Shown: piece by piece, positions 6,776-13,788 of the stretch
Position numbering within the stretch: position 1 is the stretch's first letter
Layout of the letters: each line of letters starts with the position of its first letter
DNA from: Desulfobacteraceae bacterium
Lineage (GTDB): Bacteria; Desulfobacterota; Desulfobacteria; Desulfobacterales; JAABSP01
Direction of reading: 5' to 3'
DNA length: 16,282 bases
NCBI GenBank assembly: GCA_011390035.1
Contig: JAABTE010000020.1
Span: forward strand, 1-16,282
Notes under the pieces: model-generated
The model's input: only the letters and a program-made list of their open reading frames with translations
Databases searched by the model: none
What the model was told of the DNA's origin: nothing
Made by a program: the position numbers and the translations under genes

Positions 6776-9217
6776 ATGGCCCAGCGACAAGTTCAGATAC
6801 CCGTTACCGGCATGACCTGCGCCAACTGCGCGGCCAATATCGAAAGAGGGCTCAAGAAACTCGACGGCGTCTCCGGCGCCAGCGTCAACTTCGCCTCCGA
6901 GCGGGCCGGCGTCGCATTCGACCCGGCCGCCATTCCCCTTGAGGCGATTCTCGAAAAGATCGAAAAGCTTGGCTACGGCGTGGCCACCCAAAAGGTGGAT
7001 CTGCCCATCACCGGCATGACCTGCGCCAACTGCGCCGCCAACATCGAGCGAACGCTGAATAAAAAGGTGGAGGGCGTGGTGAGCGCCAGCGTCAACTTCG
7101 CCTCGGAGCGGGCCAGCGTGGAATTCATCCCCTCCCAGGCCAGCCTGGCGGAGATCGCCGCAGCCATCGAAAAGGCCGGCTTCGGCGTGATCCTGCCGGA
7201 CGCGGAGGGGGAGGCGGAGGTGGACGCGGAGCAGGCGGCCCGGGATGCGGAGATCCGGGATCAGACCCGCAAGTTCATCGTGGGCCTTATCTTCGCGCTG
7301 CCGCTGTTCGTCTGGAGCATGGCCCGGGATTTTGCCCTCATCGGCATGTGGAGCCACGCGGCCTGGGTCAACTGGATCTTTTTCGCCATGGCCACCCCGG
7401 TGCAGTTTTACACCGGATGGGATTACTACGCGGGCGGCTACAAGAGCCTGCGCAACAGGACCGCCAACATGGACGTGCTGGTGGCCATGGGCTCTTCCGT
7501 GGCCTACTTTTATTCCGTGGCGGTGCTGCTGTTCCCGGCGGTGGGGGATCACGTTTATTTCGAGACATCGGCGGTGATCATCACCCTGATCAAGCTGGGC
7601 AAGATGCTCGAGGCCCGAACCAAGGGCAAAACCGGCGGGGCCATCCGAAAGCTGATGGGGCTGCGGCCAAAGACCGCCACCTTGATCGTGGACGGCGCGG
7701 AAAAGACCGTCCCCCTCACCGAAGTGAAAAAGGACGATATCGTGCTGGTTCGGCCGGGCGAGCGGATACCGGTGGACGGCGTGGTGATCTCCGGCGGCTC
7801 CACTGTGGATGAATCGATGCTCACCGGCGAGCCGATCCCGGTGGACAAATCCGAGGGCGACGCGGTGGTGGGTGGCACGATCAACGGCGAGGGCGTCCTG
7901 CGCTTTAAGGCCACGCGGGTGGGCCGCGACACGGCGCTTGCCCAGATCATCCGCCTGGTGCAGGAGGCCCAGGGCAGCAAGGCGCCCATCCAGGCCCTGG
8001 CGGACCGGGTGGCCGCCGTCTTCGTGCCCGCGGTAATCCTGATCGCCGTCATAGTCTTTTTCATCTGGTGGATTGCCACCGGCGCGTTCGTGCCTGCCAT
8101 GATCCGCCTGGTGGCGGTGCTGGTGATCGCCTGCCCCTGCGCCCTGGGCCTGGCCACGCCCACGGCCATCATGGCCGGCACGGGCAAGGGGGCGGAAAAG
8201 GGCATCCTGTTTAAAAACTCCACCGCCCTTGAAACCGCCACCCATCTTTCCACCATCGCGCTGGACAAGACCGGCACCATCACCGAGGGCCGGCCCGAGG
8301 TGGTGGACAGGATCTGGTATCCGCCCCGGTGCGAATCGGAAACGGAGCTGATGCGCCTGGCCGGCGCCGTTGAGAGCGGCTCGGAACACCCGCTGGGCCG
8401 GGCCATCCTGGCCGAGGCCAAAGCCACCGTGGGCGACCTGCCCGACGCCACGCTTTTCAAGGCGGAACGGGGCCTGGGCGTGACCGCCGAGGTGCTGGGC
8501 CGGCGCATCCGCGTGGGCAAGCCCCGCTGGTTCGATGCAGATGCCCTGGAGCCGTCCGTGAAAGAGGAGATCGCCGCCCGCCAGGCCGAGGGCAAGACGG
8601 TGATGGTGGTTATGGCCGACGACGGCCCCCTGGGGCTGATCTCGGTTTCGGACGTGGTCAAGCCAGATTCCAAAGAGGCCATCGAGGGGCTCCACCGGCT
8701 GGGGCTGAAGGTGGTGATGATCACCGGCGACAACGAGCGGGCGGCCGGCGCCATCGCCGCCTCCGTTGGCATCGACGAGGTCGTGGCCGAGGTGCGGCCC
8801 GAGGACAAGGCGGAAAAGGTCAAGGCGTTGCAGAAGGGCGGTGCGAAGGTGGGGATGGTGGGCGACGGCATCAACGACGCCCCGGCCCTGGCCCAGGCGG
8901 ACGTGGGCTTTGCCATCGGCACCGGCGCGGACGTGGCCATCGAGACGGGGGACGTGATCCTGTCTTCCGGCAGCCTGGCCGGCATCCCCAGGGCCATCGG
9001 CCTGAGCCGCGCCACCATGCGCACCATCCGCCAGAACCTGTTCTGGGCCTTTTTCTACAACAGCCTCCTGATCCCGGTGGCGGCCGGGGCGCTGTATCCG
9101 TTCGAGGCGCTGCCGGTCTTTCTGCGGCAGCTTCATCCCATCCTGGCGGCCCTGGCCATGGCCTTTTCCAGCATTTCGGTGGTGGGCAACAGCCTGCGGC
9201 TTTATCGGGGGAGGTAG
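6776..9217 (+). CDS. copA: Cu(I)-exporting P1B-type ATPase with two N-terminal metal-binding domains
   Basis: The 813-residue inner-membrane pump moves Cu(I) (or Ag(I)) out of the cytoplasm. Two heavy-metal-associated domains come first, each with GMTCANC: C15/C18 and C83/C86. The membrane and catalytic core follow: TGEP actuator loop, CPC transport site at 453-455, phosphorylated D497 in DKTGTITEG, SEHPLG in the nucleotide domain, and GDGINDAP at 696-703. The late helices carry the FFYNSLL and MAFSSISVVGN stretches whose Tyr-Asn and Met-Ser-Ser residues define the P1B-1 copper class. The start is set by AAGGAGG (6763-6769) six bases before the ATG. The two N-terminal domains are near copies at DNA level. 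It heads a rightward group with the SHOCT lipoprotein, a CDF-like transporter and ZIP. No CueR or CsoR gene is visible in the window. Confidence 0.97.
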   Translation: MAQRQVQIPVTGMTCANCAANIERGLKKLDGVSGASVNFASERAGVAFDPAAIPLEAILEKIEKLGYGVATQKVDLPITGMTCANCAANIERTLNKKVEGVVSASVNFASERASVEFIPSQASLAEIAAAIEKAGFGVILPDAEGEAEVDAEQAARDAEIRDQTRKFIVGLIFALPLFVWSMARDFALIGMWSHAAWVNWIFFAMATPVQFYTGWDYYAGGYKSLRNRTANMDVLVAMGSSVAYFYSVAVLLFPAVGDHVYFETSAVIITLIKLGKMLEARTKGKTGGAIRKLMGLRPKTATLIVDGAEKTVPLTEVKKDDIVLVRPGERIPVDGVVISGGSTVDESMLTGEPIPVDKSEGDAVVGGTINGEGVLRFKATRVGRDTALAQIIRLVQEAQGSKAPIQALADRVAAVFVPAVILIAVIVFFIWWIATGAFVPAMIRLVAVLVIACPCALGLATPTAIMAGTGKGAEKGILFKNSTALETATHLSTIALDKTGTITEGRPEVVDRIWYPPRCESETELMRLAGAVESGSEHPLGRAILAEAKATVGDLPDATLFKAERGLGVTAEVLGRRIRVGKPRWFDADALEPSVKEEIAARQAEGKTVMVVMADDGPLGLISVSDVVKPDSKEAIEGLHRLGLKVVMITGDNERAAGAIAASVGIDEVVAEVRPEDKAEKVKALQKGGAKVGMVGDGINDAPALAQADVGFAIGTGADVAIETGDVILSSGSLAGIPRAIGLSRATMRTIRQNLFWAFFYNSLLIPVAAGALYPFEALPVFLRQLHPILAALAMAFSSISVVGNSLRLYRGR

Positions 9218-9356
9218 GGTGAAAAACTACAGTTGTTACAAGGGCGGTTGTGGATAGGATGCGCCAATCGGCGCGGGTGGAATAAAAGCGGTCAGGGCGC
9301 ATTGAGATCGTTTATAATCAGAGGGTAAGACGGTAGTGACAACAGGGAGGTGTGAA

Positions 9357-9698
9357 TTGCGCGATAAGAGGAACATCATTTTGGCCATGGGGACGGGGTT
9401 TTTAACACTAATTGCCGGTTGCGGCTCTTACGGCCCCGGCGGCATGCATGGCCCCGGCGGCGGACCGGGGGCGGGGCCAGGCGCAATGCCCGGCCTGATG
9501 GGAGGATGGGGCGTCATGGGATTTTTTTTCTGGATCTTTGTGATTCTGGCGTTGTTTTTCGTGGTGCGCGCCATGACGGGGCGGCGGGCGGACCGGAATT
9601 TGGATGATTCCCCAATGCGGATTCTCAAGGAGAGATACGCCAGGGGAGAGATCGACCAGACGGAATTCGAGGCGCGCAAGCGCGACCTGACGGAATGA
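9357..9698 (+). CDS. Gly/Pro/Met-rich lipoprotein with transmembrane helix and SHOCT tail
   Basis: I choose the TTG at 9357 because GGGAGG (9345-9350) lies six bases upstream; an in-frame GTG at 9336 has no such site. The 113-residue product has a basic N-terminus (MRDKR), a hydrophobic core and a lipobox LIAGC with C22 as the likely acylated cysteine. A Gly/Pro/Met-rich linker (about 25-50, with one His) follows, then a transmembrane helix at about 52-71, and a C-terminal SHOCT motif (about 85-113, ILKERYARGEIDQTEFEARK). SHOCT modules are short oligomerisation segments at protein ends; this kind of protein often accompanies copper ATPases in deltaproteobacteria, though its role is not known. 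It lies between copA (139 bp) and the CDF-like gene (13 bp). Whether the first hydrophobic segment is a lipoprotein signal or a second membrane helix is open. Confidence 0.85.
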   Translation: MRDKRNIILAMGTGFLTLIAGCGSYGPGGMHGPGGGPGAGPGAMPGLMGGWGVMGFFFWIFVILALFFVVRAMTGRRADRNLDDSPMRILKERYARGEIDQTEFEARKRDLTE

Positions 9699-9711
9699 GG
9701 AGGCGGGGACC

Positions 9712-10392
9712 ATGCGGATGATAACCCCCCGGATGAATCCGGCCCGGGCCGATCTATACCGGCGGGCCCTGACGCTGGCCTATGTCACGATCTTTTACAA
9801 CCTTATCGAGGGGGTGGTGTCCATATTCTTCGGCATCTCCGACGAGACCCTGGCCCTGTTCGGCTTCGGCCTTGATTCCTTCGTGGAGGTGATCTCCGGC
9901 GTGGGCATCTGGCACATGACCCGGCGGCTGGGGGCCGACGACGACCTGAGCCCGGACGCCTTTGAGCGGCGGGCGCTTCGGATAACGGCAACGGCCTTTT
10001 ACATCCTTGCGGCCGGGCTGGCGGTCACCGCGGTCATCAACCTGGCACAGGGGCATCGGCCGGAGACCACCTTCTGGGGGATAGTCATCTCCCTGATCTC
10101 CATTTTCACCATGTGGCTGCTGATCCGGCTGAAGCTGGACGTGGGCAACAAGCTCGGCTCCCAGGCCATCGTGGCCGACGCCCACTGCACCCGGGCCTGC
10201 ATGTACCTGTCCTTCGTCCTGCTGTTCGCCAGCGCCGGGTATGCCCTCACCGGAATCGGCGGCCTGGACGCGCTGGGCGCGGCTCTGATCGCGGTCTTCG
10301 CGTTCCGGGAGGGGCGCGAATCCTTTGAAAAGGCCCGGGGCATCGCCTGCGGATGCGCCGACTGCGGATCTTCAGGGAAAAGTTGTCCTTGA
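9712..10392 (+). CDS. CDF-like metal transporter with Cys-x3-Cys site and cysteine-rich tail
   Basis: The 226-residue membrane protein has about five or six hydrophobic helices and lacks the large cytoplasmic domain of ordinary cation diffusion facilitators. Helix 2 carries FGFGLDSFVEV, giving D55 and E59 where CDFs have their paired acidic ligands. In the helix 5 equivalent, ADAHCTRACMYLS aligns with the ADMLHYQSD region of zinc transporter YiiP such that the usual His-x3-Asp becomes C159-x3-C163. The tail ends in a cluster with C213, C215, C218 and C225. Export of a soft metal such as Zn, Cd, Cu or Ag is inferred from these ligands. It is probably of the TMEM163-like branch. GAGGAGGCGGGG precedes the ATG, 13 bp after the SHOCT gene, so they are co-transcribed. 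An ATG three codons in is an alternative start. Confidence 0.85.
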   Translation: MRMITPRMNPARADLYRRALTLAYVTIFYNLIEGVVSIFFGISDETLALFGFGLDSFVEVISGVGIWHMTRRLGADDDLSPDAFERRALRITATAFYILAAGLAVTAVINLAQGHRPETTFWGIVISLISIFTMWLLIRLKLDVGNKLGSQAIVADAHCTRACMYLSFVLLFASAGYALTGIGGLDALGAALIAVFAFREGRESFEKARGIACGCADCGSSGKSCP

Positions 10393-10418
10393 CATTGGCG
10401 GCCATTCCCGGTTTTATA
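10389..10418 (+). promoter_or_regulatory. Candidate promoter overlapping the CDF-like gene stop, driving ZIP
   Basis: A perfect TTGACA (10389-10394) contains the upstream gene's TGA. After 18 bases comes TTTATA (10413-10418), or after 19 bases TTATAG. A TTCCC/GGGAA dyad (10405-10409, 10420-10424) surrounds the -10 box and could be an operator. This may give ZIP its own control apart from the efflux genes. Confidence 0.45.
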
Positions 10419-10494
10419 GGGGAACGCCCGATGCTGATTCGCCTTTAAGGGTCGGTTCCGGGCGGCTTGTCAAACCCATCCCCCGGGAGGCTCC

Positions 10495-11259
10495 ATGTCG
10501 TTAATAGGACTCGGTTTGCTCGCCAGCTTTCTGGCCGGCCTGGCCAGCGGCGTCGGAACCCTGCCGCTGCTGTTTATAAAGGACATCCCGCCCCGGCTCG
10601 TCAACACCCTGCTGGGCGGGGCCGCCGGCGTGATGCTGGCGGCCACCTCCTTTTCCCTTATTGTGCCGGGCATCGAATACGGCAATGATCTGTGGCCCGG
10701 CATGGGCGTTTATGTGGTTGTGGCCGGGATGCTGGCGGGGGCGATCTTTCTGGATCGGATGGATAGATGGCTGCCCCATGAGCACTTCATCATGGGCCAC
10801 GAGGGGCCGGACAGCTCCCTGCGCAAGATCTGGCTGTTCATCATCGCCATCACCATCCACAACTTTCCGGAGGGCCTGGCCGTGGGGGTGGGCTTCGGCA
10901 CCGGCGACGTGGGCGCCGGCACCAGCCTGGCCATCGGCATCGGCCTTCAAAACATGCCCGAGGGGCTGGCCGTGGCCCTGCCCCTCATCGGCCTGGGCTA
11001 CAGCCGGTGGCGGGCCATCGGCTATGCCACCCTCACGGGCCTTGTGGAGCCGGTGGGGGGCCTGCTGGGGGTGACCGCCGTCACCTTCTTTCATCCCATC
11101 CTTCCCATGGGCCTTGCCTTTGCCGCCGGGGCCATGCTGTTTGTCATATCCGATGAAATCATTCCCGAAACCCATTCAAAGGGCAAGTCCCGCCCGGCAA
11201 CCTTCGGCGTGATGGTGGGTTTTGTTATCATGATGGCGCTGGATAATCTGCTGGGATAA
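10495..11259 (+). CDS. ZIP-family metal (zinc) transporter, GufA-like
   Basis: The 254-residue inner-membrane protein has about eight hydrophobic helices. ZIP proteins bring Zn(II), and sometimes Fe(II), Mn(II) or Cd(II), into the cytoplasm. The paired metal-site motifs are intact: HNFPEG in helix 4 (H122-G127) and QNMPEG in helix 5 (Q152-G157, with E156). The later helices carry GLVEPVGGLLG and SDEIIPETHS, both typical of the GufA branch. A short His-containing loop (LPHEHFIMGHEG, about 93-104) lies between helices 3 and 4, as in other ZIPs. GGGAGG stands a few bases before the ATG. It follows the CDF-like gene by 102 bp that contain a good promoter candidate. Placing an importer behind an exporter suggests separate regulation. 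Metal specificity is inferred. Confidence 0.94.
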   Translation: MSLIGLGLLASFLAGLASGVGTLPLLFIKDIPPRLVNTLLGGAAGVMLAATSFSLIVPGIEYGNDLWPGMGVYVVVAGMLAGAIFLDRMDRWLPHEHFIMGHEGPDSSLRKIWLFIIAITIHNFPEGLAVGVGFGTGDVGAGTSLAIGIGLQNMPEGLAVALPLIGLGYSRWRAIGYATLTGLVEPVGGLLGVTAVTFFHPILPMGLAFAAGAMLFVISDEIIPETHSKGKSRPATFGVMVGFVIMMALDNLLG

Positions 11260-11291
11260 TTCAAAGTATGTTGCCGAAAAGGCTGCCGGGA

Positions 11292-12422
11292 CTAAGGCTT
11301 CCGGATGATGTCGAAAACCGATATCTCCGGCGGCGACAGCACCCGCATGGGCGGCCCCCAGGTGGCAGTGCCCCGGCTGGCGTAAAGCCGGCTTCCGCCC
11401 TTGAGCGCGTGCATGCCGTCCTGCATGGGATAATGCAGCGCGGTGATATAGCGGAAGGGGAAGATCTGCCCCAGGTGGGCGTGGCCGGAAAGCTGAAGAT
11501 CGAACAGCCCCGCTGTTCCCTCGGCCACCTCCGGCCGGTGCTTCAGAAGGACCGTGAACCGGTCCTTGGGCTGGGCCTTGAGCAGGGCGATCTCATCGGC
11601 CGGATTTTTCCCCCGGATTCGCTCATCGTCCACCCCCGCCAGGGTCAGGCCGCCATTCACCCGCCGGGCCTCTCCCCGCAGCATGGTAAAGCCGCTGCCC
11701 CGCATGTAATCGATGCTCTGCTTCAGCCCCGCGTACACCTCGTGGTTGCCGGTGACGGCGAACTTGCCCAGGGGCGGATCAATGGCCAGCCACAGGCGCG
11801 TCAGCTCCTCCATGTGGCTGATCTCCGCGTCCACCAGGTCCCCCGTTGCCACCAGCAGATCCGGCTCGATCTCCCGCAGCTTCCAGACGATGTAAGCCAG
11901 CGTCCCCTCCCGGTTGAGCAACCCCAGGTGGACATCGGAGATCTGTGCGATGCGGACCCGATCCCGGCCCGGGGCCAGCTTGTCCGTTTCGATCACATGC
12001 CGCTCCACCCGAAGGTTGCGGGCCTCGATGAAGGTGCCGTACCAGCCCGCCAGCAGCACAACGCCGATCACCCCCAGGGAAACCGCCGGCGCGTGAAGGG
12101 AAAAGGCCCGCAGCCCGGGGGTCGCCAGCCCGATAAGCCAGATGCCCAGTTGCGCCACCGCAACGACAGCGAAGGCGCAGAAGGCCATGAACACAAGGCC
12201 CATCCAGATAAAACTGACAAAGGCCAGTGGCCTCGCCAGCCAGTCGATCCCCTGTCTTTCCATCATCCGGACGCCCAGGGGCGCGGCGATCATCAGCGCC
12301 AGCCAGACCAGGGTGGCGATCCGCCAGAGGGAGTGCCCGCGCAACAGGGGATGAATCCCCCAGAAGACAACGGCGTGCATCAGCGTGTAAATGGAGATGA
12401 CGACCGTGAAAAAGATGGACAT
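11292..12422 (-). CDS. Membrane-anchored metallophosphoesterase (YaeI/YkuE-like)
   Basis: I choose the ATG at 12422 (376 residues) because GAAAGG lies just upstream; an in-frame ATG nine codons earlier lacks a ribosome site. Four hydrophobic helices occupy about 1-130, then comes a soluble calcineurin-like phosphoesterase domain. The metal ligands are all present: D163-x-H165 (DVHLG), G194-D195 (GDLVD), G225-N226-H227-E228, H295 and the GHAH at 313-316. Such proteins hydrolyse phosphate esters or lipid pyrophosphates using two metal ions; relatives act on phospholipids or UDP-diacylglucosamine, so a lipid substrate at the membrane is inferred. The gene is convergent with ZIP (32 bp) and lies downstream of AzlD beyond a repeat array. 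An extended -10 promoter candidate precedes it. Confidence 0.92.
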   Translation of the reverse strand: MSIFFTVVISIYTLMHAVVFWGIHPLLRGHSLWRIATLVWLALMIAAPLGVRMMERQGIDWLARPLAFVSFIWMGLVFMAFCAFAVVAVAQLGIWLIGLATPGLRAFSLHAPAVSLGVIGVVLLAGWYGTFIEARNLRVERHVIETDKLAPGRDRVRIAQISDVHLGLLNREGTLAYIVWKLREIEPDLLVATGDLVDAEISHMEELTRLWLAIDPPLGKFAVTGNHEVYAGLKQSIDYMRGSGFTMLRGEARRVNGGLTLAGVDDERIRGKNPADEIALLKAQPKDRFTVLLKHRPEVAEGTAGLFDLQLSGHAHLGQIFPFRYITALHYPMQDGMHALKGGSRLYASRGTATWGPPMRVLSPPEISVFDIIRKP

Positions 12423-12467
12423 GGTTTTCCTTTCTTGCCGTGGATTCAAAAGGGCCGGGCGATGCTG

Positions 12468-12476
12468 ATCATAACA
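12468..12476 (-). promoter_or_regulatory. Extended -10 promoter candidate for the phosphoesterase
   Basis: Read leftward this is TGTTATGAT: a TG one base before TATGAT. It lies about 45 bases before the ATG at 12422. No good -35 box is visible, which extended -10 promoters can do without. Confidence 0.35.
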
Positions 12477-12501
12477 CGCACCGGCCTCTGGCGTCTCATC
12501 C

Positions 12502-12610
12502 GGATATCAGAGTTTTGGATATCAGAGTTCTGGATATCAGAGTTCTGGATATCAGAGTCCGGATATCAGAGTCTGGATATCAAGGTCCGAATATCAAGGT
12601 CCGGATATCA
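12502..12610. repeat. Tandem array of about eight 14-15-bp GATATC repeats
   Basis: Units begin with GGATATCA. The first three are 15 bp (GGATATCAGAGTTYT), the following four are 14 bp (cores AGAGTCC, AGAGTCT, AAGGTCC, AAGGTCC), and a partial eighth ends at 12610. GATATC starts at 12503, 12518, 12533, 12548, 12562, 12576 and 12604; the seventh unit has AATATC at 12590. Repeat DNA encodes the last AzlD residues (ISGP) and supplies its TGA. There are no spacers, so it is not CRISPR. It may fold as hairpins at the end of the azlCD transcript, but no T-run terminator is present. Confidence 0.9.
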
Positions 12611-12929
12611 TATACTGAAGCAGCCACAGGGTTCCCATGCCGGCCGACAGCGTCCACAGCACGCTTCGGCTGAAAACCGCCACCGCGATGGCCAGCAGGC
12701 CCGCCAGAAGCCGCTCGTTGGACAGGGCCATGGCCAGCTCCCCGTTTCGGTAAAACAGCGCCGGCATCACCAGGGCCGGCAGAACGGACACGGGCACGAA
12801 GCGCAACGCCCGCTGAAAGGCCATCGCCGGCTTCATCCGCCCGCCAATGAGGATAAAGGAAGCGCGGATGACATAGGTGAGCGCCCCTATAACGCAGATC
12901 AATGTCAGCAGATAGCCCGTTTCGCTCAT
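12594..12929 (-). CDS. azlD: AzlD-family branched-chain amino acid transport subunit
   Basis: The 111-residue protein has four hydrophobic helices, as expected for AzlD. With AzlC it forms an inner-membrane exporter of branched-chain amino acids and analogues. Characteristic stretches are GALTYVIRASFILIGG (15-30), FQRALRFVPVSVLPALVMPALF (38-59) and the Arg/Asn-bordered loop before the third helix. Its ATG overlaps the AzlC stop as ATGA (12926-12929), a sign of translational coupling. The 3' end is unusual: the final codons and the TGA lie inside a tandem repeat array, so the original C-terminus may have been altered by repeat growth, though overall length is normal for the family. Confidence 0.92.
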   Translation of the reverse strand: MSETGYLLTLICVIGALTYVIRASFILIGGRMKPAMAFQRALRFVPVSVLPALVMPALFYRNGELAMALSNERLLAGLLAIAVAVFSRSVLWTLSAGMGTLWLLQYMISGP

Positions 12930-13681
12930 TTTTCCGCCTCCCGCTTCCGCTCGTGTCGATTTGCCGCCGCCTCTGCCATCAGCCCCACCGCGATGCCGGC
13001 CCCGGCCGCGGTGATGATGTTCAGATGATACGGCATGCCGGCGGCCCCAACGGCCACCGCGCCGGCGGCAAGGGCCGCGGCCGCCGAGGGCGCGTCCCTG
13101 ATGGCCGGCACGGCCAGGGCCATGAAGGTCAGGGGCACGGCGAAGTCGAGGGACCAGGATGCCGGAACCGTGGCGCCCAGGAAAACGCCCGCGGCCGTTC
13201 CCGCCTGCCAGGTGGCCCACAGGGCAATGGCCGCCCCGAAGTAGAACCATTTCCGGGCGACTGCCGAAAGCCCATCCTGAAACCGGATGATGGAAACGGC
13301 GTACGCCTGATCCGTGAGCAGGTAGGCGAACAGCGCCTTCCAGCGGGCGGAAAGGGTCTGAAAATGCGGCCCCAGGGAGGCGCTGTACATGGCAAAGCGC
13401 AGGTTGATGACCACCGCCGTCAGAACAACGATGGCCCCGGGCGCTCCGGCCCCCAGCAACTGCACGCTGGCCAGTTGAGCCGCGCCCGCGAACATGATCA
13501 TCGACATGGCAATGGCCAGCCCCTTTGGCATCCCGATCTCCACGGCGGCGATGCCGGATATGGTGGCAAAGGGCACGATTCCCAGCAGAATGGGAGAGAC
13601 GGCGCGGACGCCGGCCATGAAATGGCCCCGCCGGCTGTCGGCCGTGCCATGGGCCGCCGAATCGATCCTGTCGTCACGCAT
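12926..13681 (-). CDS. azlC: AzlC-family branched-chain amino acid exporter subunit
   Basis: About 251 residues are counted from the ATG at 13681; a GTG at 13690 adds three. Neither has a good ribosome site nearby: the strong AAGGAGGT at 13719-13726 sits too far off and instead fronts a tiny overlapping ORF. The protein has about seven or eight hydrophobic helices. Family stretches include SPILLGIVPFATISGIAA, IMFAGAAQLASVQLL, VVINLRFAMYSASLGPH and the YLLTDQAYAV segment, which with AzlD form the export channel. A basic tail (RHERKREAEK) ends it just at the AzlD start. The gene is divergent from the AI-2E family gene. Substrate is inferred from the family. Confidence 0.93.
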   Translation of the reverse strand: MRDDRIDSAAHGTADSRRGHFMAGVRAVSPILLGIVPFATISGIAAVEIGMPKGLAIAMSMIMFAGAAQLASVQLLGAGAPGAIVVLTAVVINLRFAMYSASLGPHFQTLSARWKALFAYLLTDQAYAVSIIRFQDGLSAVARKWFYFGAAIALWATWQAGTAAGVFLGATVPASWSLDFAVPLTFMALAVPAIRDAPSAAAALAAGAVAVGAAGMPYHLNIITAAGAGIAVGLMAEAAANRHERKREAEK

Positions 13682-13709
13682 TGAACTCACATTTTATCAT
13701 TGAAAACAA
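13674..13709 (-). CDS. Possible 11-codon leader ORF overlapping the azlC start
   Basis: A near-perfect AAGGAGGT (13719-13726) lies nine bases before a TTG at 13709. The frame reads MFSMIKCEFNA and stops at 13674, a few bases past the azlC ATG. It could deliver ribosomes to azlC by termination-reinitiation, which would explain why azlC lacks its own site. It has no run of branched-chain residues, so classical attenuation is not suggested. Confidence 0.3.
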   Translation of the reverse strand: MFSMIKCEFNA

Positions 13710-13750
13710 AGCCTTGCTACCTCCTTTTCATGTGCCGGACCACTCAATTC

Positions 13751-13779
13751 TTGGACACCCGCCGCTGAGCCGTTATATA
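13751..13779 (+). promoter_or_regulatory. Candidate promoter of the AI-2E family gene, near-leaderless
   Basis: TTGGAC (13751-13756), 17 bases and TATATA (13774-13779), or TATACT at 13776-13781 with 19 bases. Transcription would begin around 13786-13788, right at the ATG (13789), and no ribosome site is visible. Confidence 0.5.
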
Positions 13780-13788
13780 CTGATAAAC

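Noticed and set aside
6553..6777. A 74-codon minus-strand frame in the copA upstream region
   Set aside because: It spans the copA promoter and ribosome site, has no ribosome site of its own and no protein-like pattern.
6746..9136. A 796-codon open frame on the minus strand opposite copA
   Set aside because: It mirrors the copA codons, is loaded with His, Gly, Asp and Gln as GC-rich antisense frames are, has no domain or membrane pattern, and copA has every family motif.
9261..9275. GCGCC-GGCGC hairpin after copA as a terminator
   Set aside because: The stem is short and no T-run follows on either strand, so read-through to the SHOCT gene is more likely.
12502..12610. Repeat array considered as CRISPR
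   Set aside because: Units are 14-15 bp, directly adjacent with no unique spacers, and no cas gene is present.
11268..13028. A 586-codon plus-strand frame opposite the phosphoesterase and azlCD
   Set aside because: It runs through three well-supported minus-strand genes and the repeat array; its ISEFW repeats are only the array read in frame.
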